Source of the DNA: an uncultured Pseudomonadota bacterium
GTDB lineage: Bacteria; Myxococcota_A; Polyangia; HGW-17
Length of the DNA stretch: 64,000 bases
Direction: 5' to 3'
Assembly (NCBI GenBank): GCA_938004375.1
Contig: CALKWH010000475.1
Location: 1 to 64,000, forward strand
The notes under the pieces were generated by a model. That model saw nothing but the letters and a program-made list of their open reading frames with translations, was not told where the DNA came from and did not search any database. The stretch's first letter is position 1. Each line of letters begins with the position of its first letter. Below are positions 24,182 to 32,629 of the stretch, one piece after another. Position numbers and translations under genes: made by a program.

Positions 24182-26029
24182 TCAGTTCGGCACGCAGCGG
24201 TAGTTGTCCGCGGGGGGTCCGGTGAAGGTGGTGCCGATGTCGCCGCCCAGGGTGCCGTCGGCGTTCTCGTAGCCGATGGTGGCCGAGAAGCCCGATCCCA
24301 GCCAGGTGGAGCGGTCGTAGATCACCTCGAAGGCGTTGGAGCCTTCGTACAGGCGGATCTGCATGGTCACCTTGGAATCGGTGCCGCCACCGATGATGCG
24401 ACACTGGTGCCATTCGAGCACGAACACCCGGTTCGGCGAGGAACCTTGGGTCTGGTACAAGAGCCGGGCGTCGGGCCAGGTGGTCTGGGAGTAGACCAGA
24501 TCGTCCCAAAAGATGTAGATCGCGGCGTTGGGCGTCGCCGAATTGGGGAGGGTGGTGTTGGTCCATTCGTTGGTGCCAGGGTCGGCACCGAAAGAGGCCC
24601 AGCCGTTGGTACAGAAATAGCCATCCGTGTAGTTCTGACCGAAGTAGCGGAAGGTGAAGGGGATCGTGAACGGGAAACGCCCGTCGATCACCCAGGTTTC
24701 CGTGGTGAGCGACGTGCCGGAGTACCGGATCGTCGAGTAGGTCGCGGCGAGGGCCGAGCAGGTGTAGGCACCGGCGGGGGCCTGGCAGATTCCGGCGTTG
24801 CAGGTCTGGCCCAGGGCGGCGCAGTCGGTGCCGTTGGCCCAGCTCCAGCAGCCGTAGCCGTCCTGGACGCAGGACTGGGTGACGCTGCCGTCACAGCGGG
24901 CCTGACCCGAGGAGCAGGCGTTGTTGCACACGCAGGTGTTGCCCGAGCAGGACCGTCCGGTGGCCGCGCAGTTGATGCCGTCGGCCCAGTCGTAGCAGCC
25001 GGTGCCGGCGAGCGAACACGACTGGATGACGTCGCCGAAGCAGCGCACGGCACCCGAGGCACAGGTGTCGGTGCAGGTGTTCACGCACTGAGCCGAGCCC
25101 GAGGAGGTGTCGCACACCTGACCCAAGCCCGCGCAGTCCTGCACCGTGCTCCAGGCCCGGCAGCCGTTGCCGCCGGTGACGCAGCTCTGGCGGACGGTGC
25201 TCAGACAACGGGTGCTGCCGTCGGCGCACTCGTGCACGCAGGAGCACGCGCCCCCGGAGCACACCTGGCCCGCGGCGGCGCAGTCGGCGCCGTTCACCCA
25301 GATGCGGCAGCCCGAGCCGTCGGTGCCGCAGGTCTGCACCACGTTTCCGCTGCACTGGGGCGGGGCGCCCGCCTCGCACTGGTGGACGCAGGGATCGGTG
25401 CAGGCGGCCGCGGCGCCGGTCCCGGTGCACACCCAGTTAGTCAGCGCGCAGTCCTGCACGTCCTTCCACTGGGCGCAGCCATTCTCGCCGGCCTGGCAGC
25501 GCTGCAGCACGTTTCCCGTGCAGAAGCCGTCGCCGAGGGTGCAGGCGTCGGTGCAGGAGTCCGCGCAGGCGGCGGAGCCCGAGGCGTCGTCGCACACCTG
25601 GTCGCCGGTCGCGCAGTCCACCGAGGTCTCCCACGCGCGGCAACCCTGGTCGTCGGCCGCGCAGAGCTCGAGGAGGTTGCCGTTGCAGCGCAGCGCGCCG
25701 GCCGGATCGCAGGTGTGGTTGCAGGCCGCGCGGCAGAACGTGGTGTTGTACGCGCACGACGAGGAGCAGCCCAGGCTGCCGCTGGCGAACCCTAGGCTCA
25801 CGCAGGTGGCGCCGCCCAGATCGCCGCCGTCGCAGTCCTCGCCGTCCGAGAGGACGCCGTCCCCGCAGCCGGCTTCGGTGCAGTCCTGCGGACAGGAGTC
25901 CGCGTCCTCGGCGGGCTGGCAGGTGCCGTCGCCGCAGGTGGTCACGCCGCCGCCGCCCTTGGCGCAGGAGAAGAGGGCGCCGACGAGGGCGGTGGAGAGA
26001 AGAAGGATAAAATATTTTTTGATAAACAT
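24182..26029 (-). CDS. Cys-rich repeat lipoprotein with nidogen-like C-terminal head
   Basis: The start is the ATG at 26029 (615 residues), preceded by GAGGGAG at 26038-26044; the open frame continues upstream but only as the antisense of ackA. Lipobox: ALFSC. One 'CGDGVLSDGEDCDG' type repeat is followed by about seven repeats of ~45 residues with the pattern 'C...RC.G...QSC...G.GC..W....DCA..GQ.C' (residues ~90-420). The C-terminal ~190 residues ('TCSALAATYSTIRYSG…IPFTFRYFGQNYTDGYFCTNGWASFG…IYIFWDDL…EVIYDRSTWLGSGFSATIGYEN') resemble nidogen-type/NIDO-like beta domains found on secreted bacterial proteins. Probably an extended, disulfide-rich surface protein. Convergent with the barrel gene; divergent from ackA. 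Confidence 0.82.
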   Translation of the reverse strand: MFIKKYFILLLSTALVGALFSCAKGGGGVTTCGDGTCQPAEDADSCPQDCTEAGCGDGVLSDGEDCDGGDLGGATCVSLGFASGSLGCSSSCAYNTTFCRAACNHTCDPAGALRCNGNLLELCAADDQGCRAWETSVDCATGDQVCDDASGSAACADSCTDACTLGDGFCTGNVLQRCQAGENGCAQWKDVQDCALTNWVCTGTGAAAACTDPCVHQCEAGAPPQCSGNVVQTCGTDGSGCRIWVNGADCAAAGQVCSGGACSCVHECADGSTRCLSTVRQSCVTGGNGCRAWSTVQDCAGLGQVCDTSSGSAQCVNTCTDTCASGAVRCFGDVIQSCSLAGTGCYDWADGINCAATGRSCSGNTCVCNNACSSGQARCDGSVTQSCVQDGYGCWSWANGTDCAALGQTCNAGICQAPAGAYTCSALAATYSTIRYSGTSLTTETWVIDGRFPFTIPFTFRYFGQNYTDGYFCTNGWASFGADPGTNEWTNTTLPNSATPNAAIYIFWDDLVYSQTTWPDARLLYQTQGSSPNRVFVLEWHQCRIIGGGTDSKVTMQIRLYEGSNAFEVIYDRSTWLGSGFSATIGYENADGTLGGDIGTTFTGPPADNYRCVPN

Positions 26030-26239
26030 CGCACGCGCTCCCTCTAGCGCGCCCAGTATAGCGTCAAAACGCGGATCTGCGAGGAAAAGATCCCCCGTGG
26101 TCGGGAGCATTCTTTTCTGTGAAAAGAAAAACAGATCATCCTTGCCACCGGGATCCGGTTCCAGTACCGTGGGCCCGGTGCCCGAGCCCCGGGCCGGGGG
26201 CAGGCCGGACGGCGGTCCTGCCTCCCAGGAGGTCATTCC

Positions 26240-27439
26240 ATGCTCGTGTTCGTGATCAACTGCGGTTCTTCGTCGATCAAGTACCAGCTCTTCGAGATGC
26301 CCGAGAAGCGCCAGCTCGCCCGCGGCCTGCTCGAGCGCATCGGGGAGACTGGTTCGGCGGTGCTCACCCACCGCGCCGGCGAGGGCAAGTGGATCCTCGA
26401 GGTGCACGCGCCGGATCACCGGGCCGGCCTCGACCACATCCTGCGGACGCTGGTCTCCGGGGAGACCGCCGTCATCGACGACCTGTCCAGCATCCGGGCG
26501 GTGGGCCACCGCGTGGTGCACGGCGGAGAGCAGGTCCGTGAGGCCGTGGTCATCGACGCCGCGGTGGAGGACGTGATCGCCGGGTGCGCCGAGCTCGCCC
26601 CCGTGCACAACCCGCCCAACCTCATGGGCATCCGCACCGCGCGGGCCGTGCTGCCGGACTGCGTCCAGGTGGCCGTGTTCGACACCGCCTTCCATCACAC
26701 GCTGCCGAAGAAGGCCTACCTGTACGCCCTGCCGCTGGAGCTCTACGAGCAGCACCGCATCCGCAAGTACGGCTTCCACGGCACCTCCCACGAGTACGTC
26801 GCCCAGGAGACCGCCCGCCGGCTCGGGAAGCCGCTTTCGGCGTGCAACCTCATCACCTGCCACCTGGGGAACGGCTGCTCGATGACCGCCATCGAGGCCG
26901 GTCGCTCGGTGGACACCTCCATGGGGATGACGCCGCTGCAGGGGCTCATGATGGGCACGCGCAGCGGCGATCTGGACCCGGCCGTGCTGATCCACCTGCT
27001 GCGCAACGGGTGGGTCGCCGACGTCGCCGAGCTCGACCGCCTGCTCAACCGCAAGTCCGGCCTGGCCGGCATCTCGGGGCTCGGCAACGACATGCGCACC
27101 CTCGAGGAGCACATGGAGACGAACGAGCGGGCCAAGCTGGCCGTGGAAATGTTCGCCCACCGGGTGCGCTTCTACCTGGGCGGCTACCTGGCGCTCCTGG
27201 GTTCCTGCGACGCCGTGGTCTTCACCGGCGGCATCGGCGAGAACGACTCCCTGCTGCGCCGGCTCGTGCTCGAGGGTCTCGCCCCGCTGGGCCTGGAGCT
27301 GGACCCGGCGGCCAACACCGCCACCGTGCGCGGGAAAGAAGGCGCGATCACCACCGCGGCGAGTCGCATCCCGGCGCTGGTGATCCCCACCGACGAGGAG
27401 GGCATGATCGCCGCGAGCACCTACGCCCTGGCCCGCTAG
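26240..27439 (+). CDS. ackA: Acetate kinase
   Basis: AckA converts acetyl-phosphate and ADP to acetate and ATP in the cytoplasm. The 399-residue length is typical. Family signatures are clear: 'NCGSSSIKY' at the N-terminus, 'GHRVVHGG' around residue 92, 'VFDTAFH' near 151, 'KYGFHGTSHEYV' near 177, 'HLGNGCS', 'DTSMGMTPL', 'GTRSGDLDP' and 'FTGGIGEN'. The Arg and Asp active-site residues are within these blocks. CCAGGAGG sits seven bases before the ATG. No pta gene is adjacent in this window. Together with Rex nearby it points to acetate overflow or fermentation. Confidence 0.97.
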   Translation: MLVFVINCGSSSIKYQLFEMPEKRQLARGLLERIGETGSAVLTHRAGEGKWILEVHAPDHRAGLDHILRTLVSGETAVIDDLSSIRAVGHRVVHGGEQVREAVVIDAAVEDVIAGCAELAPVHNPPNLMGIRTARAVLPDCVQVAVFDTAFHHTLPKKAYLYALPLELYEQHRIRKYGFHGTSHEYVAQETARRLGKPLSACNLITCHLGNGCSMTAIEAGRSVDTSMGMTPLQGLMMGTRSGDLDPAVLIHLLRNGWVADVAELDRLLNRKSGLAGISGLGNDMRTLEEHMETNERAKLAVEMFAHRVRFYLGGYLALLGSCDAVVFTGGIGENDSLLRRLVLEGLAPLGLELDPAANTATVRGKEGAITTAASRIPALVIPTDEEGMIAASTYALAR

Positions 27440-27528
27440 CCACCCAGGGACCCCCGCAAAAGGGCGGCCCGTTTGAGGTCCGCGACCCGAAGACGGGTCA
27501 CGAAGTGACCGGAATCATCTTCTTCTCC

Positions 27529-27564
27529 GATCCCGATTTCGATCCCGATTTCGATTTCGATTTC
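27529..27564. repeat. GATTTC/GATCCC hexamer repeat in convergent spacer
   Basis: Six hexamers: GATCCC, GATTTC, GATCCC, then GATTTC three times. The GATTTC unit is the reverse complement of the AAATCG-type unit at 18151-18174 in a different register. It lies between the ends of ackA (+) and the RCC1 lipoprotein (-). A GACCCG-AAGA-CGGGTC hairpin is at 27484-27499 just ahead. Confidence 0.8.
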
Positions 27565-27589
27565 GACTTGGAACCGGAGTCGGACCCGG

Positions 27590-29617
27590 TCACAGGGAAT
27601 AATCGTCCACGGGGAGGATCACGCGGCGGGGCACCAAGGCGGCGGTGGTGGTCAGGTTCCCCAGCTGGCCTTCGGAGTTGTGGCCCCAGCAGTACAGTTC
27701 GCGGTCCGCAGTGAGCCCGCAGGTGTGGGTGACGCCGGGAGAGACGGCGTTGAACCGCAGATCGGTGACGACCGTGGTGGCCGTACTGCGATTCGTAGTG
27801 GTGCCGTCGCCGAGCTGGCCGTACTGGTTCCACCCGAAGCACAGGGTGGTCCCCAGCACGCCGTGGAGCAGACAGGTGTGGGAGCCGAAGGTCCACGTCG
27901 CCGCGGCGTCGATGTGGCCGTCGATCTGCACCGGCGTGAGACGGTTGGTGAAGGTGGCGTCGCCGAGTTGGCCGTAGTTGTTCAGGCCCCAGCAGTATAC
28001 GATCCCGCCGGTGGTCCGGGCGCAGGTGTGGCCCGTGCCGCAGGTGACGGTGGCGATGTTGGTGAGGGAGGAGATGGCCACCGGCACCCGGGAGTCCGTG
28101 GTGTTGCCGGTGCCGAGCTGGCCATTGTCGTTACGACCCCAGCACACCCCGTTTCCAGTCTGATTACGCAAACAATTGTGTTCGTAGGAGCTTGAGATTT
28201 GAGTAGCCAAAGACACCCCCGAGACCTGCACCGGCACCGCGCTCGAGGTCGTCGAGTTGTTGCCCAGTTGGCCCCGGGCGTTGTCCCCGAAGCACCACGC
28301 GGTCCCGAGGAGGGTCAGGACGCAGGTGTGCCGAAAGCCCAGGCCCAGCTGGATCGCGTTGGTGAAGATCCCCGCCCGCACCGGCAGGGACGAGTGGGCG
28401 GCGATCCCGTGGCCCAACTGGCCCGAGTCCCCCCGGCCCCAGCACCACACCTCGCCGCCGGCGCGCAGGGCGCAGGTGTGGAAGTAGCCGGCCTGCACCG
28501 CGGTGACGTCCTCGAGGCCCTGGACCAGCACCGGTCCGGTCCGGTCCGCGGTGGTGCCGTCGCCGAGCTGGCCCATGGAGTTGTCCCCCCAGCACAGCAC
28601 CCGTCCGGTGTTCAGCAGGGCGCAGGTGTGCAGGTAGCCCGCGGACACGGCCACCGGATACCGGAGGCGGTTGCACAGGTACTCCTCGCGGGTGACCTCG
28701 GGATCGCCCAAAACGCCGTCCCCGTCGAGGTCCAGCCCCGTCTCGACGAGCACGCCGCCATAGGGGCAGGCGCCGCCCCACTCCACCGTCGTCAGCCGGG
28801 TGAGGGCGTTGTGGCCGTGGCACACGGCCTGTTCGTCCTGGACCTCGCCGTCGCCGAGGGCGCCGTCCCCGTCGGTGTCCAGCCCCGTCTTCACGAGGAG
28901 ACCGCCCTGGGGACAGGGCGCGCCCGGCGCCAGCGGATCCACCCGCACCAGGGAGTTGGTCCCGACCGTTCCGTCCTCGCCGGGGGCCCCATGGCAGACA
29001 TAGGAGACGTCGTCCACCTCCAGCGGTCCGAGGACGCCGTCGCCGTCGTCGTCGAGGCCGGTGGAGACGGCCAGGCCGCCGTGCAGGCAGTTCGCGCCGG
29101 CGGGCTCGTCCAGAATGCTCACCAGGGAGGCGGGACCGCCGCCGGTGCCCGACGCGCTCTGGCAGACAAGGTTTGAACTCGTTCGTTCGTCTTCATCCAG
29201 AACCGCATTCCCGTTCTGGTCCAGACCCCAGTAGTAACGCTGGCCGCCGTTGGGACACTCGACGCCGGGGGCGAGCTCCTCCACGTGGAGGAGCGTGGAC
29301 AGCCCGTCCCGCCCGTCCTGGCCGTCCTGGCCGTTTTCACCGTTTTCACCGTTTTCACCGTCCTCGCCGTCGTCGCCGGGGAGCCCGTTGCAGACCGTCT
29401 GGATGCTCTCGATCTCGCCGGTCTCCAGGGCCCCGTTGCCGTTGGTGTCCTTTCCGGCCATGACCACCATACCCCCATACGGGCACTGGATGGACGAGGC
29501 CGACTCGATGAGCACCAGGGTGCCCTGGCCGTCCTGGCCGTCCTGGCCGGTGCAGGCCAGGAGCGCCCAGAGCAGCGACGACGTGAGCAGCAGACGGCGA
29601 TGGAACAACTTGCGCAT
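27590..29617 (-). CDS. Lipoprotein with collagen-like linker, Asp-loop repeats and RCC1 beta-propeller
   Basis: I chose the ATG at 29617 (675 residues): GGAGG (29623-29627) is five bases upstream and a lipobox (WALLAC) begins there. A short collagen-like G-x-x segment ('GQDGQDGQG') follows the Cys. Then come five repeats of about 55-65 residues ('CP.GG..V.TGLD.DGDG.L...EV', as in DUF7151-like proteins), the first two separated by a longer collagen-like run ('[20 protein letters not shown]'). About seven RCC1 repeats (residues ~330-670; 'HTCAL…G.V.CWG.N..GQLG') form a predicted seven-blade propeller. Likely a surface adhesion or binding protein. Convergent with ackA. Confidence 0.85.
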   Translation of the reverse strand: MRKLFHRRLLLTSSLLWALLACTGQDGQDGQGTLVLIESASSIQCPYGGMVVMAGKDTNGNGALETGEIESIQTVCNGLPGDDGEDGENGENGENGQDGQDGRDGLSTLLHVEELAPGVECPNGGQRYYWGLDQNGNAVLDEDERTSSNLVCQSASGTGGGPASLVSILDEPAGANCLHGGLAVSTGLDDDGDGVLGPLEVDDVSYVCHGAPGEDGTVGTNSLVRVDPLAPGAPCPQGGLLVKTGLDTDGDGALGDGEVQDEQAVCHGHNALTRLTTVEWGGACPYGGVLVETGLDLDGDGVLGDPEVTREEYLCNRLRYPVAVSAGYLHTCALLNTGRVLCWGDNSMGQLGDGTTADRTGPVLVQGLEDVTAVQAGYFHTCALRAGGEVWCWGRGDSGQLGHGIAAHSSLPVRAGIFTNAIQLGLGFRHTCVLTLLGTAWCFGDNARGQLGNNSTTSSAVPVQVSGVSLATQISSSYEHNCLRNQTGNGVCWGRNDNGQLGTGNTTDSRVPVAISSLTNIATVTCGTGHTCARTTGGIVYCWGLNNYGQLGDATFTNRLTPVQIDGHIDAAATWTFGSHTCLLHGVLGTTLCFGWNQYGQLGDGTTTNRSTATTVVTDLRFNAVSPGVTHTCGLTADRELYCWGHNSEGQLGNLTTTAALVPRRVILPVDDYSL

Positions 29618-29772
29618 GGAGACCTCCGAAGCGGCGGGAGCCGTGGAAAAATGGGGTGGACGCTGCTTATCCAATAGGCTGGAAAAGTCAAGCTGAATCC
29701 GTGCGCCCATTGTCGTCCCCCCGCGACCGCGGTTGCGGAAAAATGTGAAAAAGTGAAAACGGAAAGCACCCG

Positions 29773-30393
29773 TCAGCGGTGATACAGGACGAGCCAGCCG
29801 GCCAGAGCCCCCAGGGCCAGCGCCAGGGCGGCGACCTGCCACCGGGGGAGCGCCAGGGCGGCGGCGAGCCAGGCCGTCGGCCCCAGCCGCGGCGGGCGCA
29901 GGCGGAACGCCGGGAAGCCGGCCCCATCGTCGTCGGGCCAGAGCGGCTTCAGGGTGGCCCTCAGGGCGTCGAGGTCCGCCGGACGCCGCGCGCGGGTCCT
30001 GGCACAGCACGCCCCCAACAGGTCCCGCGTCGGGGCGTCCAGGTCGGCGACGGCCCGCCAGGCCCGGGCGGCCCCGTCGTCCAGCGCCCAGTGGGCGTAT
30101 TCCATGGACGCCGGCGGGGGCACCGCGGCGGCCGGATCGTCACGCAAGGCCAGCAGGACGACGCCCAGCACGTACAGGTCCGACCGCACGTCGGGGCGCC
30201 CGTGGGAGAACAGGAGCTCGGGCGGCGGGAACTGCCAGTCGGCGCGGCACGGCGGACCGGTGAAGCGCGTCCCGGGGCGGTGCGACAACTCGGCGCCGAC
30301 GTGGGCGGCCAGGGCCACGAGGGTGGCGCCTTCGGCCGGCCGCTCGAGATACGTGAAGCACCCCGGCAGGGTCCGGGCGGGGTCGGCGGGCAT
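29773..30393 (-). CDS. Protein-kinase C-lobe fragment with membrane tail (kinase remnant)
   Basis: The 206-residue product contains a recognisable kinase C-lobe stretch: an APE-like 'PPELLFSHG', then '[18 protein letters not shown]' matching the D-x-W/Y-S-x-G helix F of Ser/Thr kinases, and later helices with '[13 protein letters not shown]' like the terminal Arg motif. There is no Gly loop, no catalytic Lys, and no HRD or DFG, so it cannot be an active kinase. A C-terminal hydrophobic helix (~183-203) anchors it. It begins seven bases after the stop of rex and is probably in the same transcript. It may be a decayed kinase or a binding-only pseudokinase; in either case G+C and codon use remain normal. 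Confidence 0.7.
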   Translation of the reverse strand: MPADPARTLPGCFTYLERPAEGATLVALAAHVGAELSHRPGTRFTGPPCRADWQFPPPELLFSHGRPDVRSDLYVLGVVLLALRDDPAAAVPPPASMEYAHWALDDGAARAWRAVADLDAPTRDLLGACCARTRARRPADLDALRATLKPLWPDDDGAGFPAFRLRPPRLGPTAWLAAALALPRWQVAALALALGALAGWLVLYHR

Positions 30394-30399
30394 GGGGTC

Positions 30400-31065
30400 C
30401 TACCGCTTGCGGGGCCAGTGACCGGCGATCCGGTGGGCGAGCTTGTACATGCCGTAGGCGATCTGGGCGTTCTCGATGAACACGTCGCGGTAGCGGTGGA
30501 GCTCGGCGGCGGTGAAGTTGTAGATGGCGCGCACGCCGGCCTGGACCAGGCGATCGGCGACCTCGACGGCCACCTCCTCGGGCACCGTGAGGACGGCGAT
30601 GTCCACGGGCTGTTCGGCGATCCGCCGCTCGAGTTGGTCCATGGACTCGACCCGCACGGCCCCCACCGCCTCGCCGATGACGGCGGGATCGGTGTCGAAG
30701 ATCAACTGCACGCAGAAATTGTGGCAGTCCGAGCCGTGGTAGTGCGCCAGCGCGCGACCGATGCGCCCGAAGCCGACGATGGCCACGCGGTACTTGTGGT
30801 TGAGCCCCAGGATCTTCTCGACGGCGTCGATGAGAAAATCGATGTTGTAGCCGTAGCGGGCCTTGCCGAACACGCCGAAGTACGACAGGTCCTTGCGGAT
30901 CTGCGTGTCCTTCACGCGCAGGCTGTCGCCGAGCATCTGGCTGGAGACCTGGTCGATGCCGGCGGTCTTGAACCGGTACAACTGCATGAGGTACCGGGGC
31001 ATGCGCTCCATGGTCGCGGCGGGGATTGGGATCTGGTCTTTTCCTGCGGGGCCGGTCGGACTCAA
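30400..31065 (-). CDS. rex: Redox-sensing transcriptional repressor Rex
   Basis: Rex represses fermentation and respiration genes and leaves DNA when the NADH/NAD+ ratio rises. The winged-helix part carries the signature 'QIRKDLSYFG' (residues 55-64) and the Rossmann part the dinucleotide motif VGFGRIG (97-103). The 221-residue length fits. The start is TTG at 31065, with GAGGTGG just ahead; an ATG at 31011 would delete the first helix of the DNA-binding domain. The next gene in the same direction is the kinase fragment. I did not find a convincing Rex operator (TTGTG…CACAA) in the window. Confidence 0.93.
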   Translation of the reverse strand: MSPTGPAGKDQIPIPAATMERMPRYLMQLYRFKTAGIDQVSSQMLGDSLRVKDTQIRKDLSYFGVFGKARYGYNIDFLIDAVEKILGLNHKYRVAIVGFGRIGRALAHYHGSDCHNFCVQLIFDTDPAVIGEAVGAVRVESMDQLERRIAEQPVDIAVLTVPEEVAVEVADRLVQAGVRAIYNFTAAELHRYRDVFIENAQIAYGMYKLAHRIAGHWPRKR

Positions 31066-31093
31066 GGTTCCACCTCGGGGCACCCGCAGCGGA

Positions 31094-31939
31094 CTACGGG
31101 TGCAGATAGGGATACAGTTGGTGCATCGCCTGAAGCGACCACGCCAGCATACTGCAATCGCCGGCCATTGCAAAGTGAATCGTGTTTTTTTTCACTCCTA
31201 AAGTGGCGCCGGGCAGGGCGTCGAAGAACTTTCCCCCCACCGACGGTGCCTGCAGGAAGGCGGCGCGCTCGTTGATGGCCAGCATGAGCCAGTAGTGGAC
31301 GGCGTCCGTCAGCGTGGGGTTGAGCTTCTTCGCCAGCGGCTTCGCCTCCAGTTCGATGCGGCCGGCCGCGACGCGTCCGGTGAGCTCGCCGAGCTCCAGC
31401 GACTTCAACAGCGGGCGGGCCTCCACGAAGGCGGCGGCGCGGGGGTGCGCCAGGGAGACGGTGAAGAAGGAACCCGACGCGGTGTAACTGCGCTCGCGGA
31501 GCTCGGCGCCGACGGCGTGGCCGGGGCGGCTCCACCAGCAGGCGTCCCCCGCCGGGTGGCAGCGCGTGTGGGCGCCCCCCACGGGGGAGCCCTTGGGCGC
31601 GAGGAAGGCGACCTCGAGGCCGCCGGCGTCCGTCACGAAGACGGCCAGGCCCACCGGCTGCGCGGGCATGGGCACCTTCGGGTCACCGGTCCAGGTCGAG
31701 GCGGCGACGGCGAAGTCCGCGGGCGAAAGCTGGCCCCAGCCCACGGCCTCGACGGGCACGGCCAGCTTCCACGCCCGGGGGGGCGGCGCGGTCACGACCT
31801 CGGGGGCGGCGGCCTTCACGGGCGCCGGACCGGTGGCGGGCGCCGGAGGATCCTTCGAGCCGCCGCAGGCCGCGAGGCCCGCGCCCCAGAGCCAGACGAG
31901 GAGGAACAGGATGGGTTGAAACGTCATTCGCACAGGCAT
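31094..31939 (-). CDS. Lipoprotein of unknown function
   Basis: I chose the ATG at 31939 (281 residues) because GGGAG at 31949-31953 lies nine bases upstream; the next ATG (31927) has no ribosome binding site. The signal peptide ends AGLAAC (Cys, Gly at +2), followed by a Pro/Ala linker. The mature part has scattered Cys ('CHPAGDACWW', 'GDCSML') and an alpha/beta look with no motif I recognise. It lies 28 bases upstream of the rex TTG start on the same strand, so the two could be co-transcribed. Confidence 0.72.
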   Translation of the reverse strand: MPVRMTFQPILFLLVWLWGAGLAACGGSKDPPAPATGPAPVKAAAPEVVTAPPPRAWKLAVPVEAVGWGQLSPADFAVAASTWTGDPKVPMPAQPVGLAVFVTDAGGLEVAFLAPKGSPVGGAHTRCHPAGDACWWSRPGHAVGAELRERSYTASGSFFTVSLAHPRAAAFVEARPLLKSLELGELTGRVAAGRIELEAKPLAKKLNPTLTDAVHYWLMLAINERAAFLQAPSVGGKFFDALPGATLGVKKNTIHFAMAGDCSMLAWSLQAMHQLYPYLHP

Positions 31940-32000
31940 GGATTCACGCTCCCACGCGAATGTAGCGGAAAGGGCGCAGGGGCGCAAAAAACCGACGCGC

Positions 32001-32402
32001 TCAGGAGCGGCGGGCCGGGCGGGCGGGACCGGGGGTCTCGACGTGGTGCTCGTCGACGATGCGGTTCGCGCCGTCCACGAGGACCACCGTGGGGCGGTGG
32101 CCGACGGCCTCTGACACCTCGTACTGGGCGAAGGTGGCGATGATGATCACGTCGCCGGGGTGGACCAGGTGGGCGGCGGCGCCGTTCACGCAGATGACGC
32201 CGCTGTGCTCGGGTCCCTCGATGGCGTAGGTGGTGAGGCGGGCGCCGGTGGTCACGTCCCAGACGTGGACCTCCTCGTAGGGCAGGATGTCCGCGGCGCG
32301 CATGAGGACGGCGTCGATGGTGAGCGACCCCTCGTACTCCAGGTCCGCCTGCGTCACGGTGGCGCGATGGATTTTGGATTTGAACAAGGTCCGCGTGCTC
32401 AT
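32001..32402 (-). CDS. panD: Aspartate 1-decarboxylase proenzyme
   Basis: PanD makes beta-alanine for pantothenate and CoA. The 133-residue proenzyme has the processing site Tyr-Glu-Gly-Ser at residues 23-26 (cleavage G25-S26 yields the pyruvoyl group), the N-terminal Lys of the active site ('[11 protein letters not shown]'), '[14 protein letters not shown]' and '[13 protein letters not shown]'. It starts at the ATG at 32402 with AGGA upstream. The C-terminal Pro/Ala/Arg tail ([11 protein letters not shown]) is extra. It stands apart from other pan genes in this window. Confidence 0.95.
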   Translation of the reverse strand: MSTRTLFKSKIHRATVTQADLEYEGSLTIDAVLMRAADILPYEEVHVWDVTTGARLTTYAIEGPEHSGVICVNGAAAHLVHPGDVIIIATFAQYEVSEAVGHRPTVVLVDGANRIVDEHHVETPGPARPARRS

Positions 32403-32492
32403 GGCCGTTCCTGTCGCCCAGGGCATTCTAGGGACTTCGAACGCAAAGTCAATGCGCACCCGCGTCGTGGACGCCGAAAACGTCGCAAACTT

Positions 32493-32627
32493 CTACCATC
32501 CGAACACGCCCGCGGTGACCGAGGCGAAGATCCACATCAGCAGCAGGGCGAACAGACCCCACACGCTCCAGCTCACCAGCCGCTGCCAGAACACGGTGTT
32601 GGAGGACAGGCCGCGCGGTTCGGACAT
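32493..32627 (-). CDS. 44-residue single-helix membrane protein
   Basis: This short frame is too small to be noticed by length alone. It begins with ATG at 32627, two bases after the stop of the DsbA-like zinc-ribbon gene. GGGAGGT (complement at 32637-32643) is placed nine bases upstream, inside the upstream gene's end. The protein is polar for ~16 residues ('MSEPRGLSSNTVFWQRLV') and then has one hydrophobic helix (~17-41, 'SVWGLFALLLMWIFASV') with no tail. Ribosome binding site, spacing, topology and coupling argue that it is real and works with the upstream membrane protein. No family recognised. Confidence 0.6.
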   Translation of the reverse strand: MSEPRGLSSNTVFWQRLVSWSVWGLFALLLMWIFASVTAGVFGW

Positions 32628-32629
32628 GG

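Noticed and set aside
31174-31196. AGTGAA…TTCACT inverted repeat as a possible Rex operator
   Set aside because: It lies inside the coding sequence of the lipoprotein gene, the arms do not match the TTGTG…CACAA core, and it is not at a promoter.
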